Assembly (NCBI GenBank): GCA_038373885.1
Contig: JAWZYV010012397.1
Span: forward strand, 434,001 to 498,000
Origin: Cheiracanthium punctorium
Lineage: Eukaryota; Arthropoda; Arachnida; Araneae; Cheiracanthiidae
Length of the DNA: 64,000 nucleotides
Direction: 5' to 3'
Of this stretch, positions 33,146 to 44,964 are shown piece after piece. Within the stretch, counting starts at the first letter, position 1, and every line of letters begins with the position of its first letter. The notes below the pieces were generated by a model, which worked only from the letters and a program-made list of their open reading frames with translations, searched no databases and had not been told where the DNA came from. Made by a program: the position numbers and the translations under genes.

Positions 33146-35985
33146 AGGTGTCCCGTTTTATAACTTTTTTTCGGATCGAAATGTCATAACCAGAAAAAGT
33201 GGCTCATCGATGGACGTCACTTCATTTTTTTTCAAATCAAATGACATCTGTGGCAAGTACCAAAGTTTCACGAAAATTTTTACTAATTTTAGTTACGCAA
33301 AAGTAGTCATAATCTTGGGTTAGGAAGTGTCATTTTCAATAAAAAGTTAAGCCTCAAAAAGTAAGATAATACCAGCAACATGTAACACCAGGCACATAGC
33401 CATAAAAATTTCAGGTAGGGTCCAAAAGATGGAAAAGGTAGAATTTATCACGAAAAACCTGGGTTATTAACATTCAGTTAACAGAAATCTGAATTCCGAG
33501 ATGAATCCAGCTCCCATCGCCCACCTTTCGGCTATTTTCTTGGGTAGGACTTGCTTAACTTATTTCAATCGACATTTTCAGGCTAAATTGTCACAAATTA
33601 GGATTCTGATTGAATTTTTGGCACATCTTACCAAGAAAGTGAAGTGTATCTTATAATGCTAGCATTCATTATGAATGTTATCATGCCGCATTCTCAAGAT
33701 GCTGCTTCTACAGGGTGGAGTAAATAAAATACACCCGGAGAACAGAGTTCTAGGTTACAAAGATATTCAGCAAAGGAAGGAAATACTACGTAGTTCGCTA
33801 ACCTGCCTATGGCAAGGGATGAAAATGACCGCCATTCATCTTTTGGCACTTTGGGACCCTGGTCAGCAAATTTCTGAAGATAGATCTAACCTGTTCTTGA
33901 AGACTATGAGGATTGTTGCACTTGGACTTCAGGGTTCCCCATAAAAGATGATCGCATACAGGCAGATTATGTGACCTGGGTGGCCAGCTAGGGCCAAGAC
34001 CAGATTCACCTTTGCTAACATCAATGCCAGTCATTCACGTGCAATCGGATCCACTCGTCCGGGCCACATATATTTGTCTCAGCCTGTATAACCAACTTCA
34101 CTGTCATTTCTATTATTCTGACACAATATTGTCCGGAAGTGAAAGTTTGTCAATGAGCTCTTTGTTTTATACATTTCTTAGAAGTCGTAGTTCAATAATT
34201 AAATGCCAAGAAGCTCTTGCCTCCATCAAGGCTGGCAAACTGAACTAAGCTCGCTTTTTGACAAGCGCAAACAGCATTCTAAGACTGTAAATAGCAACTA
34301 AGATTCTGAACAAAAAATCCTTAGAAATGATGACTTACATACTTGCAGTCTATGTGAAGATACGTTACAGGGTCAGGAAGCTTCCGCCCATTTGTGACGG
34401 TCCTTGCCACGTGTCTGAGACCATTTATGTGTATATATGTTTACCAAGGAGTTATCAGGCTGTAGTCCATTTCCTCTTTTTCAGACAAATGCGTACTTTG
34501 CATCTCCATTAAATGTTCTTTTCGTAATGATGACGGATTTTCGAGTTGCTGTGCACCAACATGTGCTGAATAAGATTCTAAGTGAGCGCTCCATAAAACA
34601 AGGTTAAAAACCTCCCAATCGATACGTTATCCGTCCATGGCTGAAATTTAAGCCGAAGAATTATACAGACTTAATGCTATGGGAAAGCACTGAGTGTCTA
34701 TTACTGTACTACTAGTCCTAAGAAATGCATAAAATGAAGAGCTCATTAACAAACACATTTCCGGGCAATACTGTGTCAGAACAATACCTCCTAGATAAGG
34801 AAAGACTAAAAACTCCTACGTCACCAAGCTTTGACGGCATCAGTAGGCGTACGTTTAAAAATTTTATTTTCACAAAATAAAACTATTAAAAATTTCTGGT
34901 AAATTTACGCATGAGTAACAATATTTTAAGAATTTGCGACAAAAGAACATAATTTTACGACAAATGGCAGTTTTTAACCATGACTAATTAGATAATGTGT
35001 TAAGGAAATAGATTAGAATGAATAATTTTTTATGAGAAAGGTATTTTAATTTTGATGTTTAATTTAAGATATTTGCTAATATTTGTTGCACTCACCAGAT
35101 ATTTTAAATAGTTTGGCTTTTTGAAAGTAAAACTAAGATGACGCCATTTTCGTAGGCCTAGTGATGACGTCCACTTGGCCTATGAAAGCTTGAGTTGTTA
35201 GGCTTTCTGTATGTAGGCGATGTTGGCCAGGATGTGTTAGACCTGCAGTGAAGATGATTGCAGAAGCAGCTTCTTGAGTATGCGGCTGTGATTCTACAGA
35301 CAGCATTTTAAGATCGACTTCTCTTTTTCGGAAAGCTCTGCCAAAAATTCCATCAAAATCCCAGAAAACTGCAATTCAAATAACTTAAACCGTTCTTATA
35401 CAGGAAAATACCCAGGAGGTGAGACACGGGGTCTGGATCCCTCTCGAAATTCAGATTTTCGTTACTTGAAGGTCGGTATCCAAGCTTTTAAGTGATAAAT
35501 TCTACCTTTTGGTCCCTACACGATTATTTTTCTGGCTACGTGCCTGGTTCTACATGTAGCTCATTAGTTAAATAGGGCTAATGGAAAAGCCCTAGCTGCA
35601 GCTACTTTCTCGGGTTGGTCTGTGGATTGCCTGACAAGTGTCGCTGGCCGAGTAAGCAAAGTGCTGCATTTGTACAGAATTTGCATCCTATTTCAAGCCC
35701 CATTGGAGGTATATCTGTCACGTCCAGAGTATGTATCTTACATTTCGAAACTTGAAAGTAACTTTTATCGCAAGGATTATTTCTTAATCCCAAAATAAAA
35801 ACGCTTTAGCCTAATTAAAATTAGTGAAAATTTTGGTGTTTTTATTCGAAATTTCGAAATTTTTAGGAGATACTTCTGACAGAATATATTATATAAAAAA
35901 ATGTATTGTAATGTTCATGCGGATTGGCCACTTTTGCCGGTTATTGCATTTCAATCCGAAAAAAATGTTGAAAAACGAGGCACCC
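33146..35985. mobile_element. 2.84-kb foldback element Q with mariner-type ends
   Basis: The left arm (33146-33720) and right arm (about 35245-35985) are reverse complements with many differences. The ends AGGTGTCCCGTTTT and, inverted, GGGTGCCTCGTTTT are next to TA (33144-33145, 35986-35987). A second inverted pair (about 34105-34215 and 34690-34800) lies inside, so much of the element can fold back. The left arm lacks ~130 bp that the right arm and the 4131-5010 copy have. A transposase remnant lies at 33807-34034 on the minus strand. Confidence 0.8.
33807..34034 (-). pseudogene. mariner-type transposase C-terminal remnant
   Basis: Contains WPPRSHNLPVCDHLLWGTLK, which corresponds to the WPxRSPDLxPCDFFLWGxLK signature around the last catalytic Asp of mariner-related transposases, followed by NNPHSLQE. 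The catalytic segment upstream (QQDGA-type) is not visible. Only a fragment remains, inside foldback element Q. Confidence 0.75.
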
Positions 35986-35989
35986 TAGT

Positions 35990-38024
35990 AGTTACTCAAA
36001 AGAAAATATATGCAGTAGATTTTTTCAAAGTTGCTACATTTTTGGTGCAACTGAAGCTAATAAAAGGAAGTTAGGTTGAACGATAAGTCACTGCTCAACT
36101 TTATATGCAGATTTTAATATTTGTTAACTCTTTTAATAGCTTGTAAATTTTTTTCAACTTTAACCCCATACAAACGGCTAAATCGAATGAAGTGAAATTA
36201 TTGTGGTTAGTCAAGTTTTTGTAATGGAATCTTTATTCCGTCTGATTTGAATATTAACAGCAATGTACAACTGTAAATTTGAGACGTCAGCAATAGTAAA
36301 ATCAACGAGAAGTATAATCGCAATGATCACTTTATTCGTCAACATGTGAATTATATATTTTGCTTTTTTCCGTAAGCCCAGTCTTTTATCTGACGTAATA
36401 AACTAATTTATTGAATAAAAACTGTTCTCAATGGCCTCTTATAGATCATAGTAGAATTTTTTATTAGAAAGATTTTTTATCGAAGAAAAAAAATAACTTA
36501 ACACTCTAATTTTAGAATTGAAGCATTTTTAATAAAATATATTTTATTAATTTGAAAAACGTTGTAAATTACAGTATGAAATGAAATCTAGTGAATGGAT
36601 AAAAATTTTTAAGCTACCCGGAGGGTATTTTGCCTGAAAAGAATGGGGATTTAACCTACTTGGATATAAAATAGTAAAACTATTGTTTAAACTTACTAAT
36701 TCGACATAGTTTAAAATTTGTGTTTTATAAATATTTGAGGATTCATAGTAAATATTGAAGTTTATCTGTATATAAATTAAGTTAGAAACCACTATATACC
36801 AAGAACTTAATTATAGTTTCAAATGCACAAAACTATTTTAGAATTGTACTTCCCAAACATAAAAGATTTAAAAGCGCTACTATGATTGAATCTGCAGTTA
36901 GTGTGCTAAATTTTTAAAAATGTATGTGCTAATTATTTCGTCTGTAGAGCATTTGTTTAACTGTATGAAATGAAGTACTGTATTTAAACGTCTAATGAAG
37001 ATATGACGAAGCAATTTATTTAAACTATCTAATGAAGGTATGATAAAGGTAACGTATTTAAACTTAAAAAATAATTGCTTCAGAACCTGAATATTTTAAA
37101 ACTTCAAACTAACTATTTTTAAATATGTCAAATTATTAAAAGTGCACATCACATCCTATGTTGTGAAAATTTCACTTTCTGTGTATGAATTCCTCAGTAC
37201 CACTCAGAATAGATCAAAGTTAGAGTAATGCTCTAACTATTGTACAAAGTCATGTGTTGAGTATTTATCTGTCTTATATTTTTAATGCAAAAAAATGCAT
37301 TTCTCTAATGAAAACAATATATAAACAGCCACCATTAGTTTCTCTTAGTTTTTGGTCACGGGCAAGGTTGGCGTTTTAAAGAAAGTAGTCTTTAAAATAT
37401 GCTCAACATGTTCTCTTCTTACCGGCGAATAATAAAAATGGTGATTTACTGAAGGGCCGTTTAACCAAGGGTGTACTGTTATATAGTTAAATGTTATGGT
37501 AAATTACCGCATATCTCTAACTTCATTGCAGATTCAAACTTAAAGAATTAATTTTTTAAAATTAAATTGTTTTATTTGTTCAACGATTGTGCCGAGAAAA
37601 GGGAGTGTGCCCGTTTGTTTGGAAAATATTATAAGACAGTCCACTCGAATACGGGTCAAGTCAATAAAAAAATGAAAACGTAGATTGCCATTGTCCAAAC
37701 CACATAGGTTAGTATTCTCAAATATAAAACGTGCAAAAAAAAAAAACTAAGCAAACGCTCATGCTGTTTTGTACACACATTTTTGAAGTGACAAAATCCT
37801 GTTTCTTTTTTTCGTAGTGTTTTTCCTGTGTCCGCAAGTTATATATTTTCCAAACTACTTTTTGCATAGACATTAAAACACATTGAAGGTAACTTTGCCT
37901 CGACTGCAATGATTTACCATTTACCGAGAAAACATAAATTTACTCTACATGACTTCTACTAATTTTTTCTCACTATACGACAAAAATTCAATACAAAAAA
38001 CAAAAAATTAACCTTGTTTAATTT
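35990..38024. other. AT-rich spacer, no gene seen
   Basis: Only small ORFs (36547-36792, 37718-37909) with no domains. A short repeated phrase (cgtctaatgaagatatgacgaagc / atctaatgaaggtatgataaag, about 36988 and 37028) is the only local structure I see. Confidence 0.6.
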
Positions 38025-38625
38025 ATGTGTTCTTTTTATTAATTCTTATTTCTCTCTATGCGACAAACAGCAATAGCTTACGTCGACAAATTATCCCAGC
38101 TCGATAAGAAATCTGCAAGCGCAATTCACGCAAACTTTCTTACAAAATAAAAAACAAACACGTATGCGTAAGATGTGTATTGAATATTACGCTCTAATTG
38201 TATTTATAATACACTTTTCGCATTATTCATAAGAGAAAAAGAAGATAAATCAGTTCAGGAAGGAAATAAAAAATTATTTTCAATTTCATAACGATATAGA
38301 CGGCGTAATGAAATTTCTTTCCAATGAAACTTCTCTATTGTTGATCGGGTACGATTAATCTGAAATGAATAATTTACTTTCTTACACGTGTGAGCTTAAA
38401 TTAAGTCTCTTTTATCAGCGGAATAACACATTCGTGAAACATGTTCGTTCTTGTAATTACTTTTTTTCTTTCTTATCAACGAGTCCCTCTTTCTAAATGC
38501 TTAAAACAATCTTCCCCGGCCGTGTCCTGTACTTTTGTTTCGAAAGAAGTCAGAAATTAAGAAAAAGGTTAAGTGTTTGCAAGAAATAGCAGCAAAGTGA
38601 ATTGAAGCCAAAATTTTCAGTAATG
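38025..38625. repeat. Second copy of segment 5075-5645
   Basis: Co-linear with 5075-5645 at high similarity and in the same order relative to P and Q, so the P-Q arrangement spans this far. Confidence 0.75.
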
Positions 38626-39852
38626 AAAATTTTCCCCGCTTCATCTTCCTTCCTACGGAATCAGCTGAAGCAGAAAACTTTTGAGAAAATCAAAGAAGAA
38701 AAAACTCAGATAGTATTATTACGGTTTGAATAAAAAAGTCTTGACTTTAAAAGTTCTTTTTTTAAGAAAATTTAGCAATGAGTCATTAACAAGTCTGTTA
38801 AATGTTAAAAATTACACTGATTTGAATAGCTTTATGCAGGAAATTTTCTAGTAATAAAGATTTGAAAACAAATTCGTATTTTTAATGCTTTTCAAGTTTT
38901 TCTCGCTACTTTTTATCAAAATTAAATGAAATATTTCAAGCTGTAGAAAGGTAAAACTTATAAAATATCTCATAATGATTGTTGTATGTGGGTTATGACA
39001 TTTTTGTTAGCCTGTAGTGGATATTGAAGATTCAGAAAATGACAATCATTTTGTTGAATTCATAAAAATTGTTCTGCACCTGTGACATCGAAAGTTGTAA
39101 CTCAAGTAATTTTAGCACAGTTAAAACTTATTTGTTGAAATAAATTTCAGATTCAAATATTTATATGCTTTACATTTTTGGCACCGTTCTTCCACCTCTT
39201 TCACCCCACATTTTGGCCAGATATTCGCATGTGTTACACCTACAACGGATCTATAAGCAATCCGTCGAGTGTTCGATTTCTACAGCGCAACTTAATTTGG
39301 AAATACCATCCCTCAGTTTCTGGTGCATTTCTGCGTTAACCCTCTCGTCACCGAATTATAAAAATAAGAGAAAACACCAGTCTAGCATTTAATGCATCTG
39401 AAATACTATTATAAATCATGCAAAAATATTTTTTTCTAATGTCGATTAATATTTGTCGATTAATTTCGATAATAATATTTTTTTATTAATAATTTTTGCA
39501 TTTTCGAAGCATTTTGTTATGCTAAAATTAATTTAAAAGGATGCACATATTAGGTAAAGGTTGAGGAATAAGAAAAGAACTATACTTACCTTAAAAAGAA
39601 AAGAAAAACGGTAAAAAAGCAGCGTAAATATTTTCTTAATTTTGTCACACAGTTATCCTCACCATTTAGTTACAGGGCTCCCACCAGTTTATTTAAGGAA
39701 ACGAAATTCTCTGCATAACTCATACAGAAATCGCAAATCATCTCGCCATTATGGATTTGAAGCAGTAACCATTCCACCTTCAGGCTTGCAGGCCTGCTGC
39801 TGTCATTGTATTGTTTCATCACTTTGTCCACAAATTTGTTTAACATTATCTC
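38626..39852. other. AT-rich spacer, no gene seen
   Basis: The ORF at 39165-39392 has no domain. 39642-39956 continues into the C-rich end of the hAT element and is not a gene. A TTAACCCTCTCGTCACCGAA near 39336 resembles a piggyBac-like MITE end, but no partner is seen. Confidence 0.55.
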
Positions 39853-40402
39853 GGTGGAAGCAGTGGCAGATCCACAGGGGGGGCTCTGGGGGCTCGAGCC
39901 CCCCCCCAGAGCTAGAAATACACTATGGATTAAGGAAGTTAAAAAAAAAATTTTAAATTTTCACATGAACTGAAATTTAAAAAAGTAGCACTGTATATAC
40001 AGTCGACTCTCTGTTTAACGGCGATCTCTTTCCAAAGACGATATTACAAAGTCCCAGCAACTCCAACGTAAAAAAATTCTATTCAAAGACGACGTCGTTT
40101 CTGTTTAACAACGATTCTTTCATCTTAAGCTACAGGAACAGGGGGAAAATTTTTTAAGAGTGGGAAAAAAGTGTCGGGAAATGTCAAAAGTGCAATTCGC
40201 AAGACAGCCTCAACTACCTGAGTGTATTCTTAAAGGTATTTTAGAAGCAAAGAGAAAATTCTTGAAGCAGCACAAAAATTTAGTTCGGAATCCAAATTCA
40301 AACGGCCGAAAAGTCAATGTGGCCGATTGGAATAGTTTGCCAAGGCACTTCTGCATGCAAATGGTTTCATGGAGCAAGAGCATCAAACATTCTTATTTCT
40401 GA

Positions 40403-40670
40403 GCCCCACCATCGCCGAGTGGATAAGACACTCGACATGATATGCGGCTGAAGTGTGAAGGTCCCGTGTTTGGGCCTACCGCGCGGCTGTCGATTTAACT
40501 ACCTGGAGTTTTTCCAGATGGTTTTCTCCAGATTTAACGTGAATACGTGTTAGAACCTCTGAAAAAAATACGGATTAAGACCCCTTAGAAAAACCCCCAC
40601 GTAGGGCACCCCGTACTCGGCCTAGATCCCTCATGTAGATAATTGTTCATATTACCAAAATAAAATAAAA
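40403..40670 (+). mobile_element. tRNA-derived SINE
   Basis: Starts gccccaccatcgccgagtgg with an A-box-like segment, then a B-box-like region (ggtcccgtgtttgggcc, 40460). The body carries 'ccccacgtagggcaccccgt' (40596) and an A-rich tail near 40660. Same family as the minus-strand SINE at 28925-29432. Confidence 0.8.
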
Positions 40671-41044
40671 TTAACCAATTACTGCAGTGCTGTTATTCTA
40701 GCAGAAAAATTTGGAATGCAACATTTTCAGGCTTTGGCTGGTTAGCTAGAAAAATTCATAAAATGGAACCTGACGCATGTCACATTTGAGAAAATCTGGA
40801 AGAAAGAATAACGAGAAGGCGAAAAATGAAAGAACTGACTCATTTTGATTTTCTTGAAACCTAATTTTATTGCATTGCTTGTTCTTACTACCTTTTTTTA
40901 AGGTAACTTAAAATAATTTTTTGGATAATAAAACAATATAATGATAAGAAAAGTAACATCTTTAAACACGCCAATCTATCAAGAAAAATATTCAGTCCTA
41001 AGAATGTAAAGTGTAAAGCGTTGGTGTGATGAAGGATTACGGCC

Positions 41045-41205
41045 AATTATCTGCACATGGAATTTAAGCTCATGAGTGGGGTGCACTCCGTGGGGGTCTT
41101 TCCTAACCCTTATTTACTCTAAGTTTCGGAGAAAAGCACGGAAAACTCCGAACAGTTAGGTCGGCAGACGCGAACTGGTTTTGAACCAGGCACCTTCCAA
41201 AGTGT
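41045..41205 (-). mobile_element. tRNA-derived SINE fragment
   Basis: The reverse complement carries a B-box-like 'ctggttcaaaaccagttcgc' (about 41190) and a body similar to 40500-40620, including a 'gacccccacggagtgcacccc' type stretch. The 5' end is lost. Confidence 0.65.
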
Positions 41206-41654
41206 AAAGGGAAATGTTATTCTTTTATTTTACGAATTCTGTTTATGGAAGATCTCTATTTAAGAAGGATCTTTCACATTTTCACGGTTCCTTGAAAGTC
41301 TTCAAACAGAGAGCCAAGTATTATATATATATACCAAGAATATTTTCACCAATACTTATTGAATCCTTGTGGACTAAACATAATTTCTGTATTTACAAAA
41401 ATGATAGAGCTTTTAGTTTTAAATAGAAGAAGGGGCAAATTTTATTGACTCGCTATCGCCACAGTGGCTGGAGCACAGTTCCCAGTTTTATTTGTACAGT
41501 GGAACCTGTCTAATGGGACTACCCTTGGGAAGAACAAAACTGGTCACCTTACAAAGGTAGTAAAGTGTGATGGTTGTAAAGCGAAATTGCATTAAAGTTG
41601 TCACTACAGACAGACGATCGCTTGACCAAGGTGGTCACTTTAGCAGGTTCCACC

Positions 41655-41790
41655 GTATTTGAATGGACGACGGCACACGGGGGAAAAATCTTCCGTTGTT
41701 CTCTCCATTTTATAGGGGACGGAGTTTGCGGTTTAGTGCAGAAATATTTTATCGGTAAACCCCGAATTGCAATTAAAAAGTCGTAAAATT
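41655..41790 (+). repeat. Fragment of P initial segment
   Basis: Similar to 100-230 and 27720-27830 (cggcacacgg..aaaaatcttccgttgttctctcc region). An inverted copy lies at 43318-43440. The overlapping ORF 41598-41786 has no domain. Confidence 0.6.
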
Positions 41791-42437
41791 CCCGACGAGA
41801 ATGCCCTCTTACTCACTGCAGTCACGTTAGACGCAGCGGCAATCAGCATCGGCCTTAAGTACTGCTGAAGCATAGACGAACAATTCAACCCTCCGCAGTT
41901 TATACAGCATTCATTCTTTCAACTGCTCTCATAAGTTGTCCACACCACCCAGAATTATGGGTACAAATCCTCATTATAAAAGTAAAACATATTCTAAGAT
42001 ATCAGACAAAACGAGTGCCTGGCAATGTATAGGTGGTCTGGTTTTAAAAAGAAAGCTCAAATTGTAAATAGCAGGTAATAATAGTAATAGTTTTAAATAG
42101 CAATTGACGTTGGCTTTCTACAGTCCTCACAGAAAAGGATGGGAATTACTTAATCTGGAAAACTTAATGCCATCTTAAAATGCGCAAATGTATGCTATGA
42201 ACACTGTATATTGCACGGTGACTGTGAAATGGGTTCAATAATGCATTCAGCAATTATACTCTGTACACACTAAAATGTTAATGGGTAGGGTACGCGAACA
42301 ACAACATGAATAAAGATCGTTGCTGAATAGCCACGTCTTGTCGTCACTACAGTGGTTAAGGCGACATTTTTCTGGCGAAATTTACGACTTTTAATGACCA
42401 GTCGGAATCTACCAACAAAAGATTAATGTGTTAAACT

Positions 42438-43310
42438 GACCCAGACAGCACATAAGCTTAAATCAAGCTTGACATTTCTTTGAATTTGACGTATTAATAC
42501 AAGCTTAACAGTTCAATTCATTTTAAGCTTGCAGCAAGCTTGGAGAAGTCATTTGAACTGTAAATGTACTTGACCATAGAATTAAAAAAAAACAAGATTC
42601 TATATTTGAAAATATTGAAATTCTTCAAAATAAAATACAATTATACTACGAAATTGATTTCAAAATAAGTCGTTTGTCTCGATTTTGGCCAGTATTGCCC
42701 AACATGAGTGTAGCGATATTGAAAGTTTTAAAACGTGTGCTGCTTTTAAGTTTATATTATGCTTATTTCCCTATTAGTATAGTCTGTAAATCACACATAA
42801 CATTATTTTAAATTTAATGCATCCCATGGAAAAATAAAAGAAACAGATCGGCATCGGGCACTGATCGATCTCACCAGAAAACGGCGTGACAACCATAACA
42901 GCTACTTCAAACTTTAGTCATGCCAGCGCGATGCAGATTGGCGGAATGGTTAGGACGCTGGCTTCCCAACCCTTAGGTACCGAGTTCGATCCCAGCCGCG
43001 GACGCTTGATCGAAACAGATTGAAATAACTTGGAATTTCAGCATAGAGGGGAAAATGCGTGGAAAAATAAAATATGTGGGGCGAGTTCGTCGACGGGCGC
43101 CCCGTGTATTTAAGAAAATTTTTTAAGCTTGATATTAAGCTTGCTATGTCAAGCTTAATGCAAGCTGGGCAAGTGTATACTTGAACACTTGATTCAAGCT
43201 TGCATTAAGCTTACACGCTTGAAATTATCAAGCTTAATTCAAGTTTATTGACTTGATAAATCAAGCTTGCTGCAAGTTTTCTGTGCAAGTTTGCTGCAAG
43301 TTTTCTGGGT
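42438..43310. mobile_element. AAGCTT-rich inverted-repeat element
   Basis: The ends ACCCAGACAGCAC (42439) and, inverted, ACCCAGAAAACTTGC (43310) enclose two subterminal clusters of AAGCTT: five in 42450-42545 and seven in 43120-43270, in both orientations. A SINE (42935-43115) sits in the middle. No ORF. The superfamily and target duplication are not determined. Confidence 0.7.
42935..43115 (+). mobile_element. tRNA-derived SINE, second type
   Basis: A tRNA-like head with A-box tggcggaatggttaggacg (42949) and B-box GAGTTCGATCCCAGCC (42982). A body with 'gggcgagttcgtcgacgggc' (43079) follows. It differs from the 40403 SINE in its head. Confidence 0.75.
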
Positions 43311-43317
43311 GAAAACC

Positions 43318-43440
43318 CTGTCCCCCCCCATACAACGGAGAGAGCAACGGAACATTTTTTTCCCGTATCAGTCCCGTCGTCCATTGAAACGCATAAAACA
43401 CGTGGCTTATGAGCATCGGCCTTAACTTGATCGGTATAGG
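43318..43440 (-). repeat. Inverted fragment of P initial segment
   Basis: The reverse complement matches the 90-180 / 27705-27780 region (ccgttgctctctcc core). It sits between the AAGCTT element and the right end of the 3.8-kb hAT segment. Confidence 0.6.
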
Positions 43441-44015
43441 GCGCACGATAGCTCTGCCTCCCCCCCCCCCTTTCCGAGTTTTCTTTCGACGGTTCTTGCA
43501 GCAGACAACATACTTATTTAGTTGTGATATACCATGTCTAATTATACATTGGGAGAAAAAGTATTGGGAAATCAATGTATCATCCTATTGAAAAACGGAG
43601 CCCCCCCCCCCCCAGATGGTTTCTCTGGATCCGCCCCTGGGTGGAAGATCCGGAATGTAAAGCTCTTATATATGTTTTACGATTCTATTAAGAATGTGAT
43701 GCGGACAACCAATGTACACAGTAAAAAAATTCAGAAACGTTACATACTTATAGCGGAAAGGTTTCCGAAAGTAGAGCGTAACCTACCGATGCTCTACTCG
43801 AACAAACGATTTCGGAAACATAACCCATATTTCGGGGTAAAATATTTACGGGGAAAGGAAATCTTTATTTGCGACTTCGCGCGCATGCGCCAAGTGCGAA
43901 GATACAGAGGGATAAGAGTGAACGCGTCTTCCCAAATAGCACAGATGGTCACAAAAGAGTCGCTGTGACGTCACAGAGGGTCACAATTGTCACAGGACTG
44001 TCATATTGTAACTTG

Positions 44016-44192
44016 CAGGGCCCGATTATGACCAACAGGGGCCCCGGCATTGATGAATTTGGGGGTCCCCATCTATAAAATTTGTTTTCTTTTTCATAAT
44101 ATTTTGACATATAAAAGAATATTTCAGAACAACATTTGAAAGTGGGGGCCCTGGGCAAAGTCCCGATTTGCCCATGCGATAATAAGTGTCTG
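44016..44192. mobile_element. 177-bp hAT MITE
   Basis: Flanked by GTAACTTG on both sides (44008-44015 and 44193-44200). Ends CAGGGCCCGATTATGACC and, inverted, CAGACACTTATTATCGC. It contains GGGGGCCCTGGGC-type internal sequence, common in hAT MITEs. Confidence 0.88.
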
Positions 44193-44479
44193 GTAACTTG
44201 TAAGTGATGTAACTCCACTGTGTGGTCACTGCGAAGTTTATTTGTGACCAGTCACCAGGTGACGGCGCCGGATGAATACTTAAATAAAACAGCACATTAT
44301 CTCCTGAAAATAATTTATGTGGGAAAAAAAAAAAGATTTAAGATTTTTAATTTATATTTATTAATTATGGTATTTTCTCTCCATTTATAAAATACTTCAA
44401 AAAAATTTTAAGTTTCCAAAACAAGCCATACCACAACATCAATCAGTTTACTTTTAAAGCATTCCCCGGCAAGAAAATC

Positions 44480-44590
44480 ATAGCGTCGAGGTAAGGTGCT
44501 GTCCTTGGGGCCGTCTGTCCAGGGTTCGATTCTGATAGCTGGTTCTACGTGCTCCTTTCGTTATAGTTTGGTGCTGCCATCTAGTTTATG
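44480..44590 (+). mobile_element. tRNA-like SINE head
   Basis: A segment with gcgtcgaggtaaggtgctg (A-box-like, 44483) and agggttcgattctg (B-box-like, 44521). Too poor for a functional tRNA. Probably a third SINE type, with no clear tail. Confidence 0.45.
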
Positions 44591-44964
44591 TTGCTCGAAA
44601 CGATTCGTCTAGTGCATGTAATTTTTTTTGAAAAACACAGAAAGGTTACTCGTTAATTCGAAAACCTTTGTGAAATACACGGAAAGGTTACTCAAAATAT
44701 ACAGAAACGTTACCCATCTTTTCCAGAAACCTTACCTTAAAAAGCAGGAAAATATGTAAATATTTTTCCGACATATGCAGAAACGTTTCTAAATACTTTA
44801 CCCGAATGGTTCGGAAACGTTTCCGCAATTTTGAACTACAAGAGCTGCCCCATTTTGGGGGGTAACGTTTCCGAATATTTTTTTACCGTTTACTTTGGCT
44901 GATCACACCCTCTTGCATTCATTGCAATTTTTATTTTTAACAATTCCAGGCACTTGTTCCGTTT

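Larger units (their letters stand above)
39861..43639. mobile_element. 3.8-kb segment bounded by hAT-type ends
   Basis: Left CAGTGGCAGATCCACAGG (39861) and right, inverted, CAGGGGCGGATCCAGAG (43639), with a perfect 8-bp duplication GGTGGAAG at 39853-39860 and 43640-43647. Both ends run into G/C tracts. No hAT transposase is visible inside. The content is SINEs, an AAGCTT-rich element and P fragments, so this is a non-autonomous hAT element enlarged by later insertions. Confidence 0.88.
43717..44890. mobile_element. TA-flanked element with GGAAACGTTTCC subterminal repeats
   Basis: Left CACAGTAAAAAAATTCAGAA; right, inverted, AACGGTAAAAAAATATTCGG; TA at 43715-43716 and 44891-44892. At least ten variants of GAAACGTTAC/GGAAACGTTTCC lie in 43725-43830 and 44640-44880. 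A hAT MITE is nested at 44016-44192. ORFs 43534-43968 and 43869-44078 cross the boundaries and are not genes. Confidence 0.78.

Noticed and set aside
34012..34248. 78-codon ORF within foldback element Q
   Set aside because: Antisense to the mariner remnant and then random; no recognised motif.
39642..39956. Possible host exon left of the hAT element, continuing after 43647
   Set aside because: Joining the flanks after removing the insert gives only a short open frame soon stopped in either orientation; no splice signals or domain.
42945..43000. Possible functional tRNA gene
   Set aside because: A- and B-boxes are present, but the anticodon region and acceptor pairing are poor and it continues into a SINE body.
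43534..43968. 144-codon plus-strand ORF, one of the longest
   Set aside because: It crosses the right end of the 3.8-kb hAT segment and the left end of the 43717 element, so no single functional unit could encode it. It contains a proline run from a C tract.
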